The notes beneath the pieces were generated by a model. It was not told the origin of the DNA. It ran no database searches and was given only the letters and a program-made list of their open reading frames with translations. From Nitrospira sp. Ga0074138 (lineage in GTDB: Bacteria > Nitrospirota > Nitrospiria > Nitrospirales > Nitrospiraceae), in the NCBI GenBank assembly GCA_001464735.1, contig LNDU01000030.1, forward strand, positions 1 through 64,000: 64,000 nt of DNA. Reading direction: 5' to 3'. The stretch's first letter is position 1; every line of letters starts with the position of its first letter. The translations under genes and the position numbers were made by a program. Shown here piece by piece: positions 16,849 through 26,307 of the stretch.

Positions 16849-18140
16849 TCTCGTCCCACTGCCACGGGCTGTACCATCGCATCCGCGACCTCCGGCTGCG
16901 GCATACCGGTCGATGCGGATTCCAACAGCACACGCCAACTGTCGAGTGCGTGGGAGCGTGCGTACTTTCGGTCAAAGGCTCGGCGCGCGCAGACCCCTGC
17001 ATTGGCAACCTCAGGCCCCCCACTGGAAAGGCGAAGAATACAGGCCGCCAGGGCGTCCACCTCACCGATACAGAAGCTCCACCCACAACGCTCCCGCTCA
17101 AGAATACGGGCGATTTCCCCTTCAGGATCGCCGATGTTGATGATCGGACGTCCCGCCGCTGCGATACCGTAGAACTTGCTGGGGACGATCAGCCCTTCCA
17201 ATGTTGGACGCAGGGAGACGAAATGCACGTCAGGGACACTCAGGCTCCAGTGAAGCTGATCGGCCGCTTGATACGGATGAAACTGCACGTTCGTCAACCG
17301 ACGCTGAACGGCCTCCGACTCCAGCCAGTGCCGAGCGATCCCCTCGCCGATGAACACGAATACGATATCACTCACCGCCTTCAGCCGATCCGCCGCGTCA
17401 AGCATGGTCTTGAATTCATGCACATGGCCCATATTCCCCGAATAGCCGAAAACAAATTTTCCAGCTAGACCCCATCTTCTGATGAGCGGGTTATCGTCCT
17501 TAGGGATCGGTTGAATGGCCTCGCCATCCGCCCAATTTTCGATGATTGTAATCTGGTCGGAGGGGATTCCTTCGTCGCGCAGTCGCTGCGCCATGATCTC
17601 GCCCAATACCACATTGGAGCGGCCCTGCCGTAGCGATTGATTACGCAGCCGCTTGAGCATGGGAGCGGCAAAACGCACGCCGTACACCTCCATTGAAGTG
17701 GCGACCTCCGGAAACAGATCCTGTACCCAATTGACCAATACACCGCGCTTGAGCTTGACAACCCATGCGGCAGGAACAGACATCATCGGCGGATCGGTCT
17801 TAGCCACCACGACGTCACCAGCTTGTACCAGTCGAAGCAGGTGCCACGTGGCTCCCAGGTAAAACGTCAGATAGTCGATCATGCGTCCCCACAGTCGAGC
17901 TCGCCCGAAACGCGAAGTCCTTACGCGATGCACCCGAACTCCACGAATCGTTTCTTCGCCTGGAAGAGTTGCTCGCGGATCGCCGTACAGCTGACAACCG
18001 GTGATGACATGGATATTCTGACCACGAGACGCCAAATCGAAGGTCAGGTCGCTCAAGAGCTGGCTCGTCGCCGAATGATCCGGATAGAAGTAGCGGTTGA
18101 TGAAGATCGTCTTGGACATGGGTATGGAGGCGTCGGGCAT
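16845..18140 (-). CDS. GT4 glycosyltransferase (WbuB-like)
   Basis: This ~431-residue retaining glycosyltransferase has the two-domain GT-B fold. N-terminal features are INRYFYPDHSATSQLLSDL and GQNIHVITG. The C-terminal nucleotide-sugar domain shows FVFGYSGNMGHVHEF, FVFIGEGIARHWLE and the E-x7-E-like loop PSKFYGIAAAGRPIINIGD. The overall pattern is that of WbuB/WcaI-like enzymes that build O-antigen or EPS repeat units. ATG 18140 has AAGGAAG upstream and follows the stop of the GT2 gene by 17 bp. The sugar donor and linkage cannot be read from sequence. It is the second gene of a three-gene operon. Confidence 0.85.
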   Translation of the reverse strand: MPDASIPMSKTIFINRYFYPDHSATSQLLSDLTFDLASRGQNIHVITGCQLYGDPRATLPGEETIRGVRVHRVRTSRFGRARLWGRMIDYLTFYLGATWHLLRLVQAGDVVVAKTDPPMMSVPAAWVVKLKRGVLVNWVQDLFPEVATSMEVYGVRFAAPMLKRLRNQSLRQGRSNVVLGEIMAQRLRDEGIPSDQITIIENWADGEAIQPIPKDDNPLIRRWGLAGKFVFGYSGNMGHVHEFKTMLDAADRLKAVSDIVFVFIGEGIARHWLESEAVQRRLTNVQFHPYQAADQLHWSLSVPDVHFVSLRPTLEGLIVPSKFYGIAAAGRPIINIGDPEGEIARILERERCGWSFCIGEVDALAACILRLSSGGPEVANAGVCARRAFDRKYARSHALDSWRVLLESASTGMPQPEVADAMVQPVAVGRE

Positions 18141-18157
18141 CGCCGCCTCGCTTCCTT

Positions 18158-18988
18158 TCAGGTTAAGAGCCCTCGCTGTTGCCGTTCCAATTCGCGCATC
18201 TTCAGTACGATCATGTATTCGTAGAATGCCTGTAGGACACAGTAGGTCAACCCTGCCCGCCCATCGAGCCATCCCCGCTGCCATACGTAGAAATAGAGAA
18301 ACTTGATCAGCGGCCTTAAGGGCAGTCGGAACGATAAGTTCTTGAGCGCTCGACGGCGCATCGCCGGGTCAGCATCGAACAGCCGAGGTTCACCCGCCGA
18401 ACTCTGGTGGACCTGCTTCATGCCTTCCTGCGCTTCCAACTGCGAATAGCGATTGTGCTTATCGATCCACTCAGAAATCCCTTTACTGAAATTGTAATGC
18501 GTCAACATGCCGGTCAGGTATCCGTGTGGGCCATCGATGATGGGTACCGGATTCACCAACCGCTGAAATCGGACATAAGGAGGATGAAAGAAACGCATGA
18601 TGAGACCCGGCGGCATCGCATGTTTGATCCACCGGCCCATGAACATATTCTGCCTTCCACAGTAGTACGCGATAGGAGCACGCCTCGCCTCATCCGCGAT
18701 GGCAAGCAGTTCGTCCTTCAGGTCTTCCGTCATGCGTTCATCGGCATCGAGATAGAACACCCAGGAATGTTTGAAGGACACGTGCTCAAGCGCCCAATTC
18801 TGATGGGCAGACCAGTTGTCGAAGCGGCGCTGCACAACACGCGCGCCCATTTCCTCCGCAATTTTGACCGTCCGGTCGCTACTGAACGAATCCAGTACGA
18901 CGATGTCGTCCGACCACTTCACCGATTGAAGACAGTCGGCGAGGTTGCGTTCCTCGTTCAGCGTCAGAATGAGAATGGACAGGCTCAT
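18158..18988 (-). CDS. GT2 glycosyltransferase (WaaE/KdtX-like)
   Basis: This ~276-residue GT-A inverting glycosyltransferase begins SLSILILTLNEERNLADCL, with the donor-site SDDIVVLDSFSSDRT and the metal-binding acidic motif FYLDADERM. It continues with GHIVxP-like acceptor segments (FHPPYVRFQRLVNPVPII, LTHYNFSKGISEWIDKHNRY). This pattern is found in WaaE-like glucosyltransferases and EPS enzymes. A hydrophobic amphipathic stretch near the C-terminus (LIKFLYFYVWQRGWLDG) is typical for membrane association. I take ATG 18988 rather than the GTG at 18997. It is the first gene of EPS operon 2, transcribed from the Pho-box-like promoter at 19043-19108. Confidence 0.88.
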   Translation of the reverse strand: MSLSILILTLNEERNLADCLQSVKWSDDIVVLDSFSSDRTVKIAEEMGARVVQRRFDNWSAHQNWALEHVSFKHSWVFYLDADERMTEDLKDELLAIADEARRAPIAYYCGRQNMFMGRWIKHAMPPGLIMRFFHPPYVRFQRLVNPVPIIDGPHGYLTGMLTHYNFSKGISEWIDKHNRYSQLEAQEGMKQVHQSSAGEPRLFDADPAMRRRALKNLSFRLPLRPLIKFLYFYVWQRGWLDGRAGLTYCVLQAFYEYMIVLKMRELERQQRGLLT

Positions 18989-19042
18989 GTTTTCCACTCT
19001 TCAGCCATCAGATGGTTTGCGAGCGCATCCTTGAGATAGCGC

Positions 19043-19108
19043 AGTCTACTCTTGGCGAATTGTGACGGAGCGACGGCCACGTCAAATTTGTGTTAGGCGA
19101 ATGTTAAA
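19043..19108 (-). promoter_or_regulatory. Pho-box-like promoter of EPS operon 2
   Basis: Minus-strand units TTTAACATTCG, CCTAACACAAA and TTTGACGTGGC (19108-19076) are followed after exactly 27 bp by TAGACT (19048-19043). Spacing and hexamer are identical to those at the exosortase promoter. The next ORF starts about 50 bp downstream. Confidence 0.65.
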
Positions 19109-19267
19109 TTGATATGCGGAGGGAGAGGCGTGGGAACTCGGTTCAACTCAATCGATGTCGCTTCTCGGGCATTAGTGAACCTATTCGAACGGATAAATTG
19201 CTGAGATCCAGAGCATGGGCATTATTTCAAGCAGCACGTACGGGCTACGATCGGGCACGAACGCTTC

Positions 19268-19906
19268 TTATGGTTTCTTGGCGATGGCTATCAACGACTT
19301 CGCCAGTGCCGGGATACGGCCGACCCTTCTAAACGAGATGTCTTTAAATCCTGCCTCTTCCAATAACGCCATGAGTGTTTTCATCGACCAAAACTTGATG
19401 TGTCCGTGATCCCACAAGGCTGTGAAGTGTGCATCAAGACCTCCGGTGAGCGCCAAGGCCAGATTCTTCCAATAGCCATGGTACGGCGTGGAAACAATCG
19501 CGGTACCAGACGGCTCCACGAGATCGTAGAGCGTCTTGGCAAAGACGCGAGGCGCATAGAGATGCTCAACTACTTCCAAACTGATGACAATTGGGAATTG
19601 CCCATGGATCTCAGCGAGGCGGTCGTAAGCCGATCCCGGCTGAAGTAGGAGGTGCGGATATCGGCGTCGAGCTTGTTCCAACCCTTGAGCTGAGACCTCC
19701 ACGCCAGTAGACTGATAACCCGCTTTCGCCAAAACCGCAGCAACCGCTCCGTTTCCACATCCAATCTCAAACACCCGCCGCTGACTTGGCGGAACAGCGA
19801 GCGAGGCCAGAATGGCCAACAAAGACGGGACAAGATAGTTGTGTGATGCATTGAGTTCACTGTCTTTGTAGACGTAACCGGAAAGATCCACCACTCTGCC
19901 CGTCAT
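19268..19906 (-). CDS. SAM-dependent methyltransferase (UbiG-like class I)
   Basis: This 212-residue protein has a Rossmann methyltransferase core. Motif I is VFEIGCGNGAVAAVLAKAGY, the acidic end of strand 2 is TGVEVSAQ, and the motif III/IV regions are FPIVISLEVVEHLYAP and EPSGTAIVSTPYHG. It is the last gene of EPS operon 3 and its ATG overlaps the stop of the acetyltransferase gene (ATGA). In this context it probably methylates a sugar residue of the polymer or a lipid-linked intermediate, although the acceptor cannot be seen. The C-terminal third (HGHIKFWSMKTLMALLEEAG) is typical of sugar methyltransferases in O-antigen clusters. Confidence 0.85.
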   Translation of the reverse strand: MTGRVVDLSGYVYKDSELNASHNYLVPSLLAILASLAVPPSQRRVFEIGCGNGAVAAVLAKAGYQSTGVEVSAQGLEQARRRYPHLLLQPGSAYDRLAEIHGQFPIVISLEVVEHLYAPRVFAKTLYDLVEPSGTAIVSTPYHGYWKNLALALTGGLDAHFTALWDHGHIKFWSMKTLMALLEEAGFKDISFRRVGRIPALAKSLIAIAKKP

Positions 19907-20448
19907 GTTTCCTCTTGGTCTGGTTCATACTTTCTGATGACACGAGCTGGATTCCCCCCCACCACGGTCCAGGAATCGACATGACGAAACACACTCGCCC
20001 GTGCACCGACCACTGCTCGCTCTCCAATAGTAACTCCAGGTCCGATGAAGACATCCGCTGCGACCCAGGCACCACTGCCGATCGTAATTGGAGCTGTGAT
20101 CAATGGCATCCCCTTGGCTCGATAGTCATGTCCGGCAGTACAGAGAAACGAGAATTGGCTGACCGTCGCCTCAGGTTCGAGCGTAATCCGGTCGACCGAG
20201 TAACATTGGACATAGTCGCCTAAGCAACTCCCTTCCCCCATGGTCAGATTCCACGGAGCCCAGATCCTGGCTGAGGGATAGGGATGAGCCCCCTTTCCGA
20301 TGATGGCCCCGAACCTCCTGAGCAAAAACCTTCTCCAGCCGTGGAAGACCCTTGGGCTCGGACGGTAGGCGACCCACCAAACCAGACTCCAGAGGGCCCG
20401 ACTAGGTCTGTTCCAGACCGTCTGAACAGGCGATGGAAAATCTGTCAC
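19903..20448 (-). CDS. WcaF-like putative polysaccharide O-acetyltransferase
   Basis: This 181-residue left-handed beta-helix protein shows hexapeptide repeats (YPSARIWAPWNLTMGEGSCLG, APITIGSGAWVAADVFIGPG, VTIGERAVVGARASVFRHVD) and ends VVGGNPARVIRKYE. The N-terminus (NRPSRALWSLVWWVAYRP) matches WcaF-type colanic acid acetyltransferases. The catalytic His of the family may be the one in FLCTAGHDYRAKGMPLI. Translation begins at GTG 20448 with GAGGAG upstream. It decorates the EPS repeat unit with acetyl groups by analogy. It overlaps the methyltransferase gene and follows the GT4 gene by 13 bp. Confidence 0.88.
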   Translation of the reverse strand: MTDFPSPVQTVWNRPSRALWSLVWWVAYRPSPRVFHGWRRFLLRRFGAIIGKGAHPYPSARIWAPWNLTMGEGSCLGDYVQCYSVDRITLEPEATVSQFSFLCTAGHDYRAKGMPLITAPITIGSGAWVAADVFIGPGVTIGERAVVGARASVFRHVDSWTVVGGNPARVIRKYEPDQEET

Positions 20449-20461
20449 GGCAACTCCTCGT

Positions 20462-21610
20462 CTAGATGACGCAGCTGGGCCGCTGCCCTGATCCGCTCAT
20501 CCAGGAGTACACCGACGAGATTTGCTCGGCGTACGCCGCCCATGAGTATCGTTGTTCCACTAGGCGCCTGCCACGCATGCCCATGGCCGACCGGTCTCCG
20601 GCGGACATGATCATGAGATCCAACAAGCCCCGCGCAATCCCTGTCGCGCTGGTGTCGATGGATACCGCCGCCCCGGCCTCGAATCCTTGTGGAAGATTAC
20701 AATGTGTCGTCATCGCTACCGGCAGCCCATAGGCCCAGGCTTCTAGGATGCTGACCGGCAGGCCCTCACTGAAAGACGGCAGAACAAATGCGTGTGCAGA
20801 CCGAAGCACCGTCTCCTTGTCGGCTCCGAATTTCGGGCCGACAAACCGAACGGAATGTTCTAACCCATTCTCCGCAGACCATCGTCGGAGTTCAGTTTCA
20901 TGGTGACCTTGGTCCCAACCTGCGATCCAGAGCGTCCACTCTGCGGCGATCGACGGAGCATCATGCTGAAGCTCCCGCCACGCTGCCAATAGGTTCACGA
21001 GCCCCTTCTTGGGATGGAGGCGGCCGAGAAAGAGAAGGACCTTCCCCTGCCGTGGAGGAGGCGCCAGGCTCAGCAGCGGTAAGTCAATGCCGCACGGAAT
21101 CACGCACACCGGATTCGACAACCCATAGCGCCGAATGGCCTCCGCTTCAGGCACGCATAACGCGTGGAGGCAGGCGGCATTGGTCAGGTGACGACGCTCA
21201 TACAGCATATCCGCGATCCGTTTTTTCCAGTAGGAATGGGTGATCGCCCAGGGATCCAGCATCCCGTGCGTACTGACGATGTACGGCCTGTTTGTGAGCT
21301 TCGCCCACCTGACCGACGCCACCGAGGGGTACATCCACAAGCCGTGATTGTGCAGGATGTCCGGAGCCGACGACTGGAGCGCGGGTAATAGATCCGGCGC
21401 ATATCCGAACGACTTGTACCCTTTATGGCAAAAGACAGTGACCGCAACCGGTCTCCACGTTTCATAATCTTTCCCGACATGTTCGTCGCTGAGCCCGAAT
21501 ACACTGATCCTGGAGCCCCGACGGTGCAGCTCCAGCGCGCTCCGACGGACAACCTCGTGTATTCCTCCGCCGGCTCGAGAAACCGACGCTGTCATCATCC
21601 CCACCTTCAT
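20462..21610 (-). CDS. GT4 glycosyltransferase
   Basis: This 382-residue GT-B fold glycosyltransferase has MTASVSRAGGGIHEVVRRSA at the N-terminus, the acceptor-domain motif PDILHNHGLWMYPS and STHGMLDPWAI. The donor domain has LLFLGRLHPKKGLVNLL and the EGLPVSILEAWAYGLPVAMT loop with the E-x7-E catalytic pair. The HGMLDPWA segment recurs in WcaI/WbaZ-like transferases of EPS clusters. Its ATG overlaps the TGA of the FkbM gene. It is one of two GT4 enzymes in operon 3. The transferred sugar is not predictable. Confidence 0.9.
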   Translation of the reverse strand: MKVGMMTASVSRAGGGIHEVVRRSALELHRRGSRISVFGLSDEHVGKDYETWRPVAVTVFCHKGYKSFGYAPDLLPALQSSAPDILHNHGLWMYPSVASVRWAKLTNRPYIVSTHGMLDPWAITHSYWKKRIADMLYERRHLTNAACLHALCVPEAEAIRRYGLSNPVCVIPCGIDLPLLSLAPPPRQGKVLLFLGRLHPKKGLVNLLAAWRELQHDAPSIAAEWTLWIAGWDQGHHETELRRWSAENGLEHSVRFVGPKFGADKETVLRSAHAFVLPSFSEGLPVSILEAWAYGLPVAMTTHCNLPQGFEAGAAVSIDTSATGIARGLLDLMIMSAGDRSAMGMRGRRLVEQRYSWAAYAEQISSVYSWMSGSGQRPSCVI

Positions 21611-22407
21611 AGACGCCCTGCAACCGCAGATTCATAGACAAATGTGGTGTTCCACCCGTCGATATACGTCAACCGATAGCCACAGTCCTTGACCTGACGC
21701 ACCATGTTCAGGATGCGCGGCAAGTACTCATCGTCCAACGGATGATAGCCTTCATCGAATTCCATGCAGAGAACAGTCGGGCGAATGTGCCCATTCAGGA
21801 TTGACGCAAGAATCTCGTACTCCGCACCTTCGACATCCAGTTTGAGCAGCGACAACTCGCCATGGCCCAGCATCCGCATCACCGTCTCGAGCTTTTGACA
21901 GTCGGCCTCGAAGTAATCGGCCGTGCGCTGCAAGTTGACGATGGAATGCGACACATGGGCCGGATTCTCCGGCGCATAGAAGCGCATGGTGCGGTCTTGG
22001 CTCCACAAGCCGAGGGCATGGAAATGAAGCCGGGCCAGGCATGCCGGATCGGCCTTATAATAGGAATTGACCGCATCATTGATGGAGGTTGGAATTCCGT
22101 TAACGGTATTCCTGCGCAACTGTTCCACATGTCGTTGCGCCCGAGGGGTTGGATCGAAACAGTGGACTTCGCAACCGTATTGATTGATGAGCTCGATCTC
22201 GAAACTGATATCTTCGCCCGCGCCCACTCCATAGCAGAGCGATTGACTGGACAGCAGACCGGTCGGGACAAACCATCCTCCATAGCCGGTTCCGATCTTG
22301 CGATGAGGAACGGACATCGTGTCTCGAAGACGATTCAAGTTTCCCTGTGCGACCCGCTGTTCGACCCGCTTGTACAGCGCCCGTGCTTGTTTCATAAGCA
22401 TAGTCAT
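21607..22407 (-). CDS. FkbM-family methyltransferase
   Basis: This 266-residue methyltransferase has the SAM-binding motif SLCYGVGAGEDISFEIELI, followed by CEVHCFDPTPRAQRHVEQL. The FkbM hallmark LSLLKLDVEGAEYEILASIL comes later, with VLCMEFDEGYHPL towards the end. FkbM enzymes make methyl ethers on sugars or polyketides; in an EPS operon the target is probably a sugar hydroxyl. The start has GAGGTAACG before the ATG, and the gene begins 3 bp after the stop of the preceding GT4 gene. A second methyltransferase (19268) is in the same operon, so the polymer may carry two methyl groups. Confidence 0.88.
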   Translation of the reverse strand: MTMLMKQARALYKRVEQRVAQGNLNRLRDTMSVPHRKIGTGYGGWFVPTGLLSSQSLCYGVGAGEDISFEIELINQYGCEVHCFDPTPRAQRHVEQLRRNTVNGIPTSINDAVNSYYKADPACLARLHFHALGLWSQDRTMRFYAPENPAHVSHSIVNLQRTADYFEADCQKLETVMRMLGHGELSLLKLDVEGAEYEILASILNGHIRPTVLCMEFDEGYHPLDDEYLPRILNMVRQVKDCGYRLTYIDGWNTTFVYESAVAGRL

Positions 22408-22410
22408 TCG

Positions 22411-23661
22411 TTACCTCGTGGAGTGTTCGATCGGTCCTGACCGCCGCACAGCATCCGGGAGCGGTTGCTCCGTTCCGCTGGGCGACGTGAACGGACAATA
22501 TTGGGCAATCGCCTTAACAAACAACTCGGCATGAGTGGCTGTGTTATATCGACGGCCGATCATTGCTCGACAAGCCGCAGCCATTGCCGGCTTTCGCGGG
22601 CTCGGAAACAACGCGTCGATGATCTTCTGAGCACAATCTGACAGATCTCCCTTCTCATAAAACCATCCGGTTTCCCCTTCTTTCACCGCCTCCCACTCAG
22701 GAAAGTGGTCCTGAATGTCGTCGTGGAGCAGCACGGGCGTACCGTACGCAAGCGCATGCATGACCGAAAGACCGGCACCAGACGGCACAACAGCCAAGTC
22801 ACTAGCCGAAAGAACAAGACCAAGTCGGGATTCGTCGTACAAAGCACCTAGAAAATGCACCAGCTTGGTGAGCCTCAATTCCTCCGCGAGGGATTCCAAT
22901 ATCGGTCGCTCGCTTCCATCACCGACCAACACAAGATGGACGTTCCTCCCTTGCTGCACGACAATATTTAGTGCCCGCAGCAGCCATGGCAGGCCCTTCA
23001 CCGGTTGGAGACGACCCGTAAAACAGATTAATCGTTCATGGGAATCGATGCCGAGCGAACGGCGAAATGCTTCACACTCCTCAGGAGTGATCCGTTGAGA
23101 TACCGTGGCCTGCTCACAATCGTCCAACGAGTTATAGATCACATGCAGTCGGTCCGCAGCGAGCCCTTTTGAAATCAACAGCTGTTTTGCGTGGTCCCCG
23201 TAGAGGAGTAAACCGCGCGACAGCCGGTACAACCATGCCCGGACCGTCCACTTCAGTCCTGATTCCTCCCCTTGCAGGCCGTGGGTCCAGAGTAAGACCG
23301 GTAAGCCGAGGAATCTCCCGACTAGCGTCAGTGCCCAAGCCGTCAGGTCATAGGGACTGCCCTGTGCGACGACGACGGCGGGGCGGTTCCGAACCATCGC
23401 CTTCACCGCAGTCGGCTGCCAAGACAACGACACTCCACAAGGCAGCCGGATGAAGCGCTGTGCAGCCACTTCAAACTCACAGTGTCTCGGTGCTTCGGCC
23501 AGTGGAAGAAAAGGAACATCAGCAGAGGGATTGGCGAACACCACAAACCGAAACCGCCGATCAGACCCCAGCTTTTCATAGAGGCACCGCCGATAATGCG
23601 GGATGCAGGCCTGCTGCAGTGCTACGAGAGGTCTTCTATGCTTGTCGATGTGATTCAGCAT
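22411..23661 (-). CDS. GT4 glycosyltransferase
   Basis: This 416-residue GT-B protein has the N-terminal acceptor domain ACIPHYRRCLYEKLGSDRR and VVVAQGSPYDLTAWAL, then WTHGLQGEESGLKWTVRAW. The donor half has RLICFTGRLQPVKGLPWLL, LVLVGDGSERPILESLAEEL and the loop SGAGLSVMHALAYGTPVLLHD. In that loop the usual first Glu of E-x7-E is replaced (PSGAGLSVMH), so its catalytic geometry deviates from standard GT4 enzymes. It begins 5 bp after the polymerase gene. Donor and acceptor are unknown. Confidence 0.85.
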   Translation of the reverse strand: MLNHIDKHRRPLVALQQACIPHYRRCLYEKLGSDRRFRFVVFANPSADVPFLPLAEAPRHCEFEVAAQRFIRLPCGVSLSWQPTAVKAMVRNRPAVVVAQGSPYDLTAWALTLVGRFLGLPVLLWTHGLQGEESGLKWTVRAWLYRLSRGLLLYGDHAKQLLISKGLAADRLHVIYNSLDDCEQATVSQRITPEECEAFRRSLGIDSHERLICFTGRLQPVKGLPWLLRALNIVVQQGRNVHLVLVGDGSERPILESLAEELRLTKLVHFLGALYDESRLGLVLSASDLAVVPSGAGLSVMHALAYGTPVLLHDDIQDHFPEWEAVKEGETGWFYEKGDLSDCAQKIIDALFPSPRKPAMAAACRAMIGRRYNTATHAELFVKAIAQYCPFTSPSGTEQPLPDAVRRSGPIEHSTR

Positions 23662-23666
23662 GGGGA

Positions 23667-24962
23667 TCAGGCTCGTGCCTCGAACACGTCATCATCTGCA
23701 AATTCTGAGGCCTGCGCCTCAGCCCCAGAATCGTGGTCATCGCTCATGAGCTGCTCCGACTCCATGGCGTCGTCCGAGAACGCCGGGCCAAGAATGCTCA
23801 GCATGAATAGTAACGAAGTTGGGTTGCCAGAATTGATGAAGTACCGCTCGAACATGGCAAGGCCAAAATACCCGCAAGCCAACCCCAGGAGCACGCTGTA
23901 GCTGAAGGTCTGAGACGGGTCTTCACTCCTCCGCCAGATACTCCGCAACCCCGAAAACGTCAGAAAGGTGACGGCTGCAAATCCAATCGCCCCAATTTCC
24001 GCTAACAGCGCCAGGTAGCCGTTATGCGCCGACGTGTTGACCTTCAGAACCGCCTCATGCGCTCGAAACCCAACGCCCAGAAGTGGGTGAGTCAAAAACA
24101 GGTTCCATGTGGCCTTCCAGGTATCCAGGCGCCCGGAGCCACCTGATTCGAGGCCGCGGTGGCTATCCTGAATCGCAAAGAAGTCGGATGCTCCTCGCAG
24201 AACTACATCGCCATAATAGGCCGCCAAGGAACCGCCCAAGATGGTGCAGAAGAAGAGCACTATATACCCGTCGGTTCCAGCGATCCGTCGACGCACGAAG
24301 AGCGTGACCCCCAACCCAATAAGCGCCGCCACGGCAGAGGCTCTGGCACCGGTCATGTAGATCACGGCCCCCATCGCGACAAGAATCGGAATCCGTACAA
24401 TTGCCCGTCTAATCATCATGGCCGTCACGAAAACGGACACGGTCATGAGCGCGAAGCTCGCCGGGTTCAGAGTCCCCCTCCCGCCCCCGAGTCGAATTCC
24501 AGGAATGTAGTCGTACAGTGCAAATCCGATGACCAGGAGGCTCCCGAGAACGGCGTAGCACTTCATTCCCGTCTCATATTGGGCCGCATCCAAATTAGTA
24601 TTGAACTGAAGCACCACCAGCATCGTCAGAATCGTCAGCACGGTATATTGGACTGATTCGAGGGGCGCATGACTGACGAATGACGAGAGCCCGCAGAAGA
24701 GCCCGAATAGGGCGATTGCTATGATGGTCGCGGAACCGAACCCCTCGGGAACGAAGCGGTTGCGACTGAATAAGAAATACCCCGATGGCCACAAGAGAGA
24801 AGCGAGCATGATTGCTTCATAGGTATGGTTCTTGCGGCCTTCGACGTTTCCAAAGAGCGATCCGACGAAGACTCCCGCCAGCCAAAGGCTGAGGACAAGG
24901 CCGACCCACGTTCGGGCCTCCTCCTGTGGAAGCAAATCCTCGCGATCAGTCATCGACGTCAT
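23667..24962 (-). CDS. O-antigen ligase/polymerase-like membrane protein (Wzy/WaaL)
   Basis: The ~431-residue product has about a dozen hydrophobic segments and the large periplasmic loop of the O-antigen ligase superfamily, including SGGSGRLDTWKATWNLFLTHPLLGVGFRAHEAV and TSAHNGYLALLAEIGAIG (quoted as separate short parts of the conserved GRxxxW...H-N motif). In an EPS cluster with a WecA primer and a flippase it most likely polymerises the repeat units. The tail is acidic (SDDHDSGAEAQASEFADDDV). ATG 24962 overlaps the TGA of the flippase gene (ATGA), so the track start at 25112 is rejected. Confidence 0.85.
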   Translation of the reverse strand: MTSMTDREDLLPQEEARTWVGLVLSLWLAGVFVGSLFGNVEGRKNHTYEAIMLASLLWPSGYFLFSRNRFVPEGFGSATIIAIALFGLFCGLSSFVSHAPLESVQYTVLTILTMLVVLQFNTNLDAAQYETGMKCYAVLGSLLVIGFALYDYIPGIRLGGGRGTLNPASFALMTVSVFVTAMMIRRAIVRIPILVAMGAVIYMTGARASAVAALIGLGVTLFVRRRIAGTDGYIVLFFCTILGGSLAAYYGDVVLRGASDFFAIQDSHRGLESGGSGRLDTWKATWNLFLTHPLLGVGFRAHEAVLKVNTSAHNGYLALLAEIGAIGFAAVTFLTFSGLRSIWRRSEDPSQTFSYSVLLGLACGYFGLAMFERYFINSGNPTSLLFMLSILGPAFSDDAMESEQLMSDDHDSGAEAQASEFADDDVFEARA

Positions 24963-26254
24963 GCTGCCTCCGACAGAGAGACAAGACGACAGAGCAAGAA
25001 CCAGCCCAGCATGCATGTATCGGTCACTTGAGCCGCCACACACGAAACAGCCAGTCCTTCGACTCCGAAGAGAGGAATCAACCAGCTTCCACAGAGGAGA
25101 AGCGTCACCCATCTGATCCCGTGCCCAGCGAGCGGTGTCCGATAATCGGACAACGAGTAGAATGAGTTCCGAACCACTCCATATAAACTCGCAAAAGGAA
25201 GTCCCCAGACCAGCACAGAAAGGATATGGGCCGTCAACCGAGCATCGGCCGTTGAAAACTTCCCTCTCGCCAAGGCGAGTTCAATAAGGGGTTCCGAGAC
25301 GAAAGCCATGAACACACTGCAAAGAAGCGTGACTCCGAACAGCACCGCTCCATATCGAATCAGGACTTGACGTCCTTCACGGAAGCCGGCGTGAAATGCC
25401 CGCGCCAGTTTGGGGAAGAGCGTCGTGTTGACCGGAGCGGCGAACAACGCCAGCGGTACAGCGACAACAGACCCGGCATAGAAAAACGCGGCGATCTTGC
25501 CGGTTCCCAGACCGGAGGCAAAGCTTCGTTCCGTCATGACGACCGCCTGGAAGAGGAACTCTCCGATCAACACAATGAGCACTGGCCGCCACCATTCCCT
25601 GACTCGAACGGGCCTGTCTCGTGCGTTGAACGTGGCAGGTGGAACAGCGACTCTGCCGAGCATCACGACGAACCACAGCAGCACGAGAAAATGCCCGACT
25701 GCAAAGCCCCAGACCATGGCATCGATACCCCAGCGATCGGCAAACATCAGCACGGCCGCGATGGTCGACAGCGAGACGACCGCCCCGCTGAGAAAGACCG
25801 GCGCAAAGCTCCCTACCACGGAGAGCCCGGCCCTCATGATGCCGGCCAATCCGGCGCAGGCGATCGGAAACAGCAAGAGTCGGATGAGGCGGACTCCGGT
25901 ATCGCATTGATCGACGCTGAACTGAGGGAAAATTGCCTGGAGCACCGACCTCGACCCGAACACGAGGACCGTGAGAACGATCACATTGATCACGATGAGG
26001 ACAAGCGAGGCACGTTTGACCAAAGGCCTGATGCTGCCCCCATGCTGCGAGGCCATTTTCGAGACGAACACATGTTCGATTGCATTTCCCACCTGCACGC
26101 CGAACAACAAATGAAATCCCATAACCGCCACCAGTACATCAAGCTCGCTGCTCAGGCCGAATGTCGAGGCGATGACCACCTCACGAGCTAAGCCCGCCAC
26201 GATGACGATCCCGGACGCCACCGAGTAGATGGGAACCCGACGGAGCACCTTCAT
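24959..26254 (-). CDS. MurJ-like (MVF/MOP superfamily) lipid-linked oligosaccharide flippase
   Basis: This ~431-residue protein has about 12-14 hydrophobic helices. The N-terminus reads YSVASGIVIVAGLAREVVIASTFG, like MurJ/MviN, and later segments include FPIACAGLAGIMRAGLSV, YAGSVVAVPLALFAAPVNTTLFPKLAR and LPFASLYGVVRNSFYSLSDYRTP. Within an EPS operon it probably acts as the Wzx-equivalent that moves the lipid-linked repeat unit across the inner membrane. The start is uncertain: ATG 26254 has AAGGA only one base away, and a GTG about 50 bp upstream is possible. It follows asnB and overlaps the polymerase gene. Confidence 0.85.
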   Translation of the reverse strand: MKVLRRVPIYSVASGIVIVAGLAREVVIASTFGLSSELDVLVAVMGFHLLFGVQVGNAIEHVFVSKMASQHGGSIRPLVKRASLVLIVINVIVLTVLVFGSRSVLQAIFPQFSVDQCDTGVRLIRLLLFPIACAGLAGIMRAGLSVVGSFAPVFLSGAVVSLSTIAAVLMFADRWGIDAMVWGFAVGHFLVLLWFVVMLGRVAVPPATFNARDRPVRVREWWRPVLIVLIGEFLFQAVVMTERSFASGLGTGKIAAFFYAGSVVAVPLALFAAPVNTTLFPKLARAFHAGFREGRQVLIRYGAVLFGVTLLCSVFMAFVSEPLIELALARGKFSTADARLTAHILSVLVWGLPFASLYGVVRNSFYSLSDYRTPLAGHGIRWVTLLLCGSWLIPLFGVEGLAVSCVAAQVTDTCMLGWFLLCRLVSLSEAA

Positions 26255-26307
26255 TTCCTTGGCTCTGGACTTCAGACTGACCCACCATGGACGCAGGAGA
26301 GATGCGC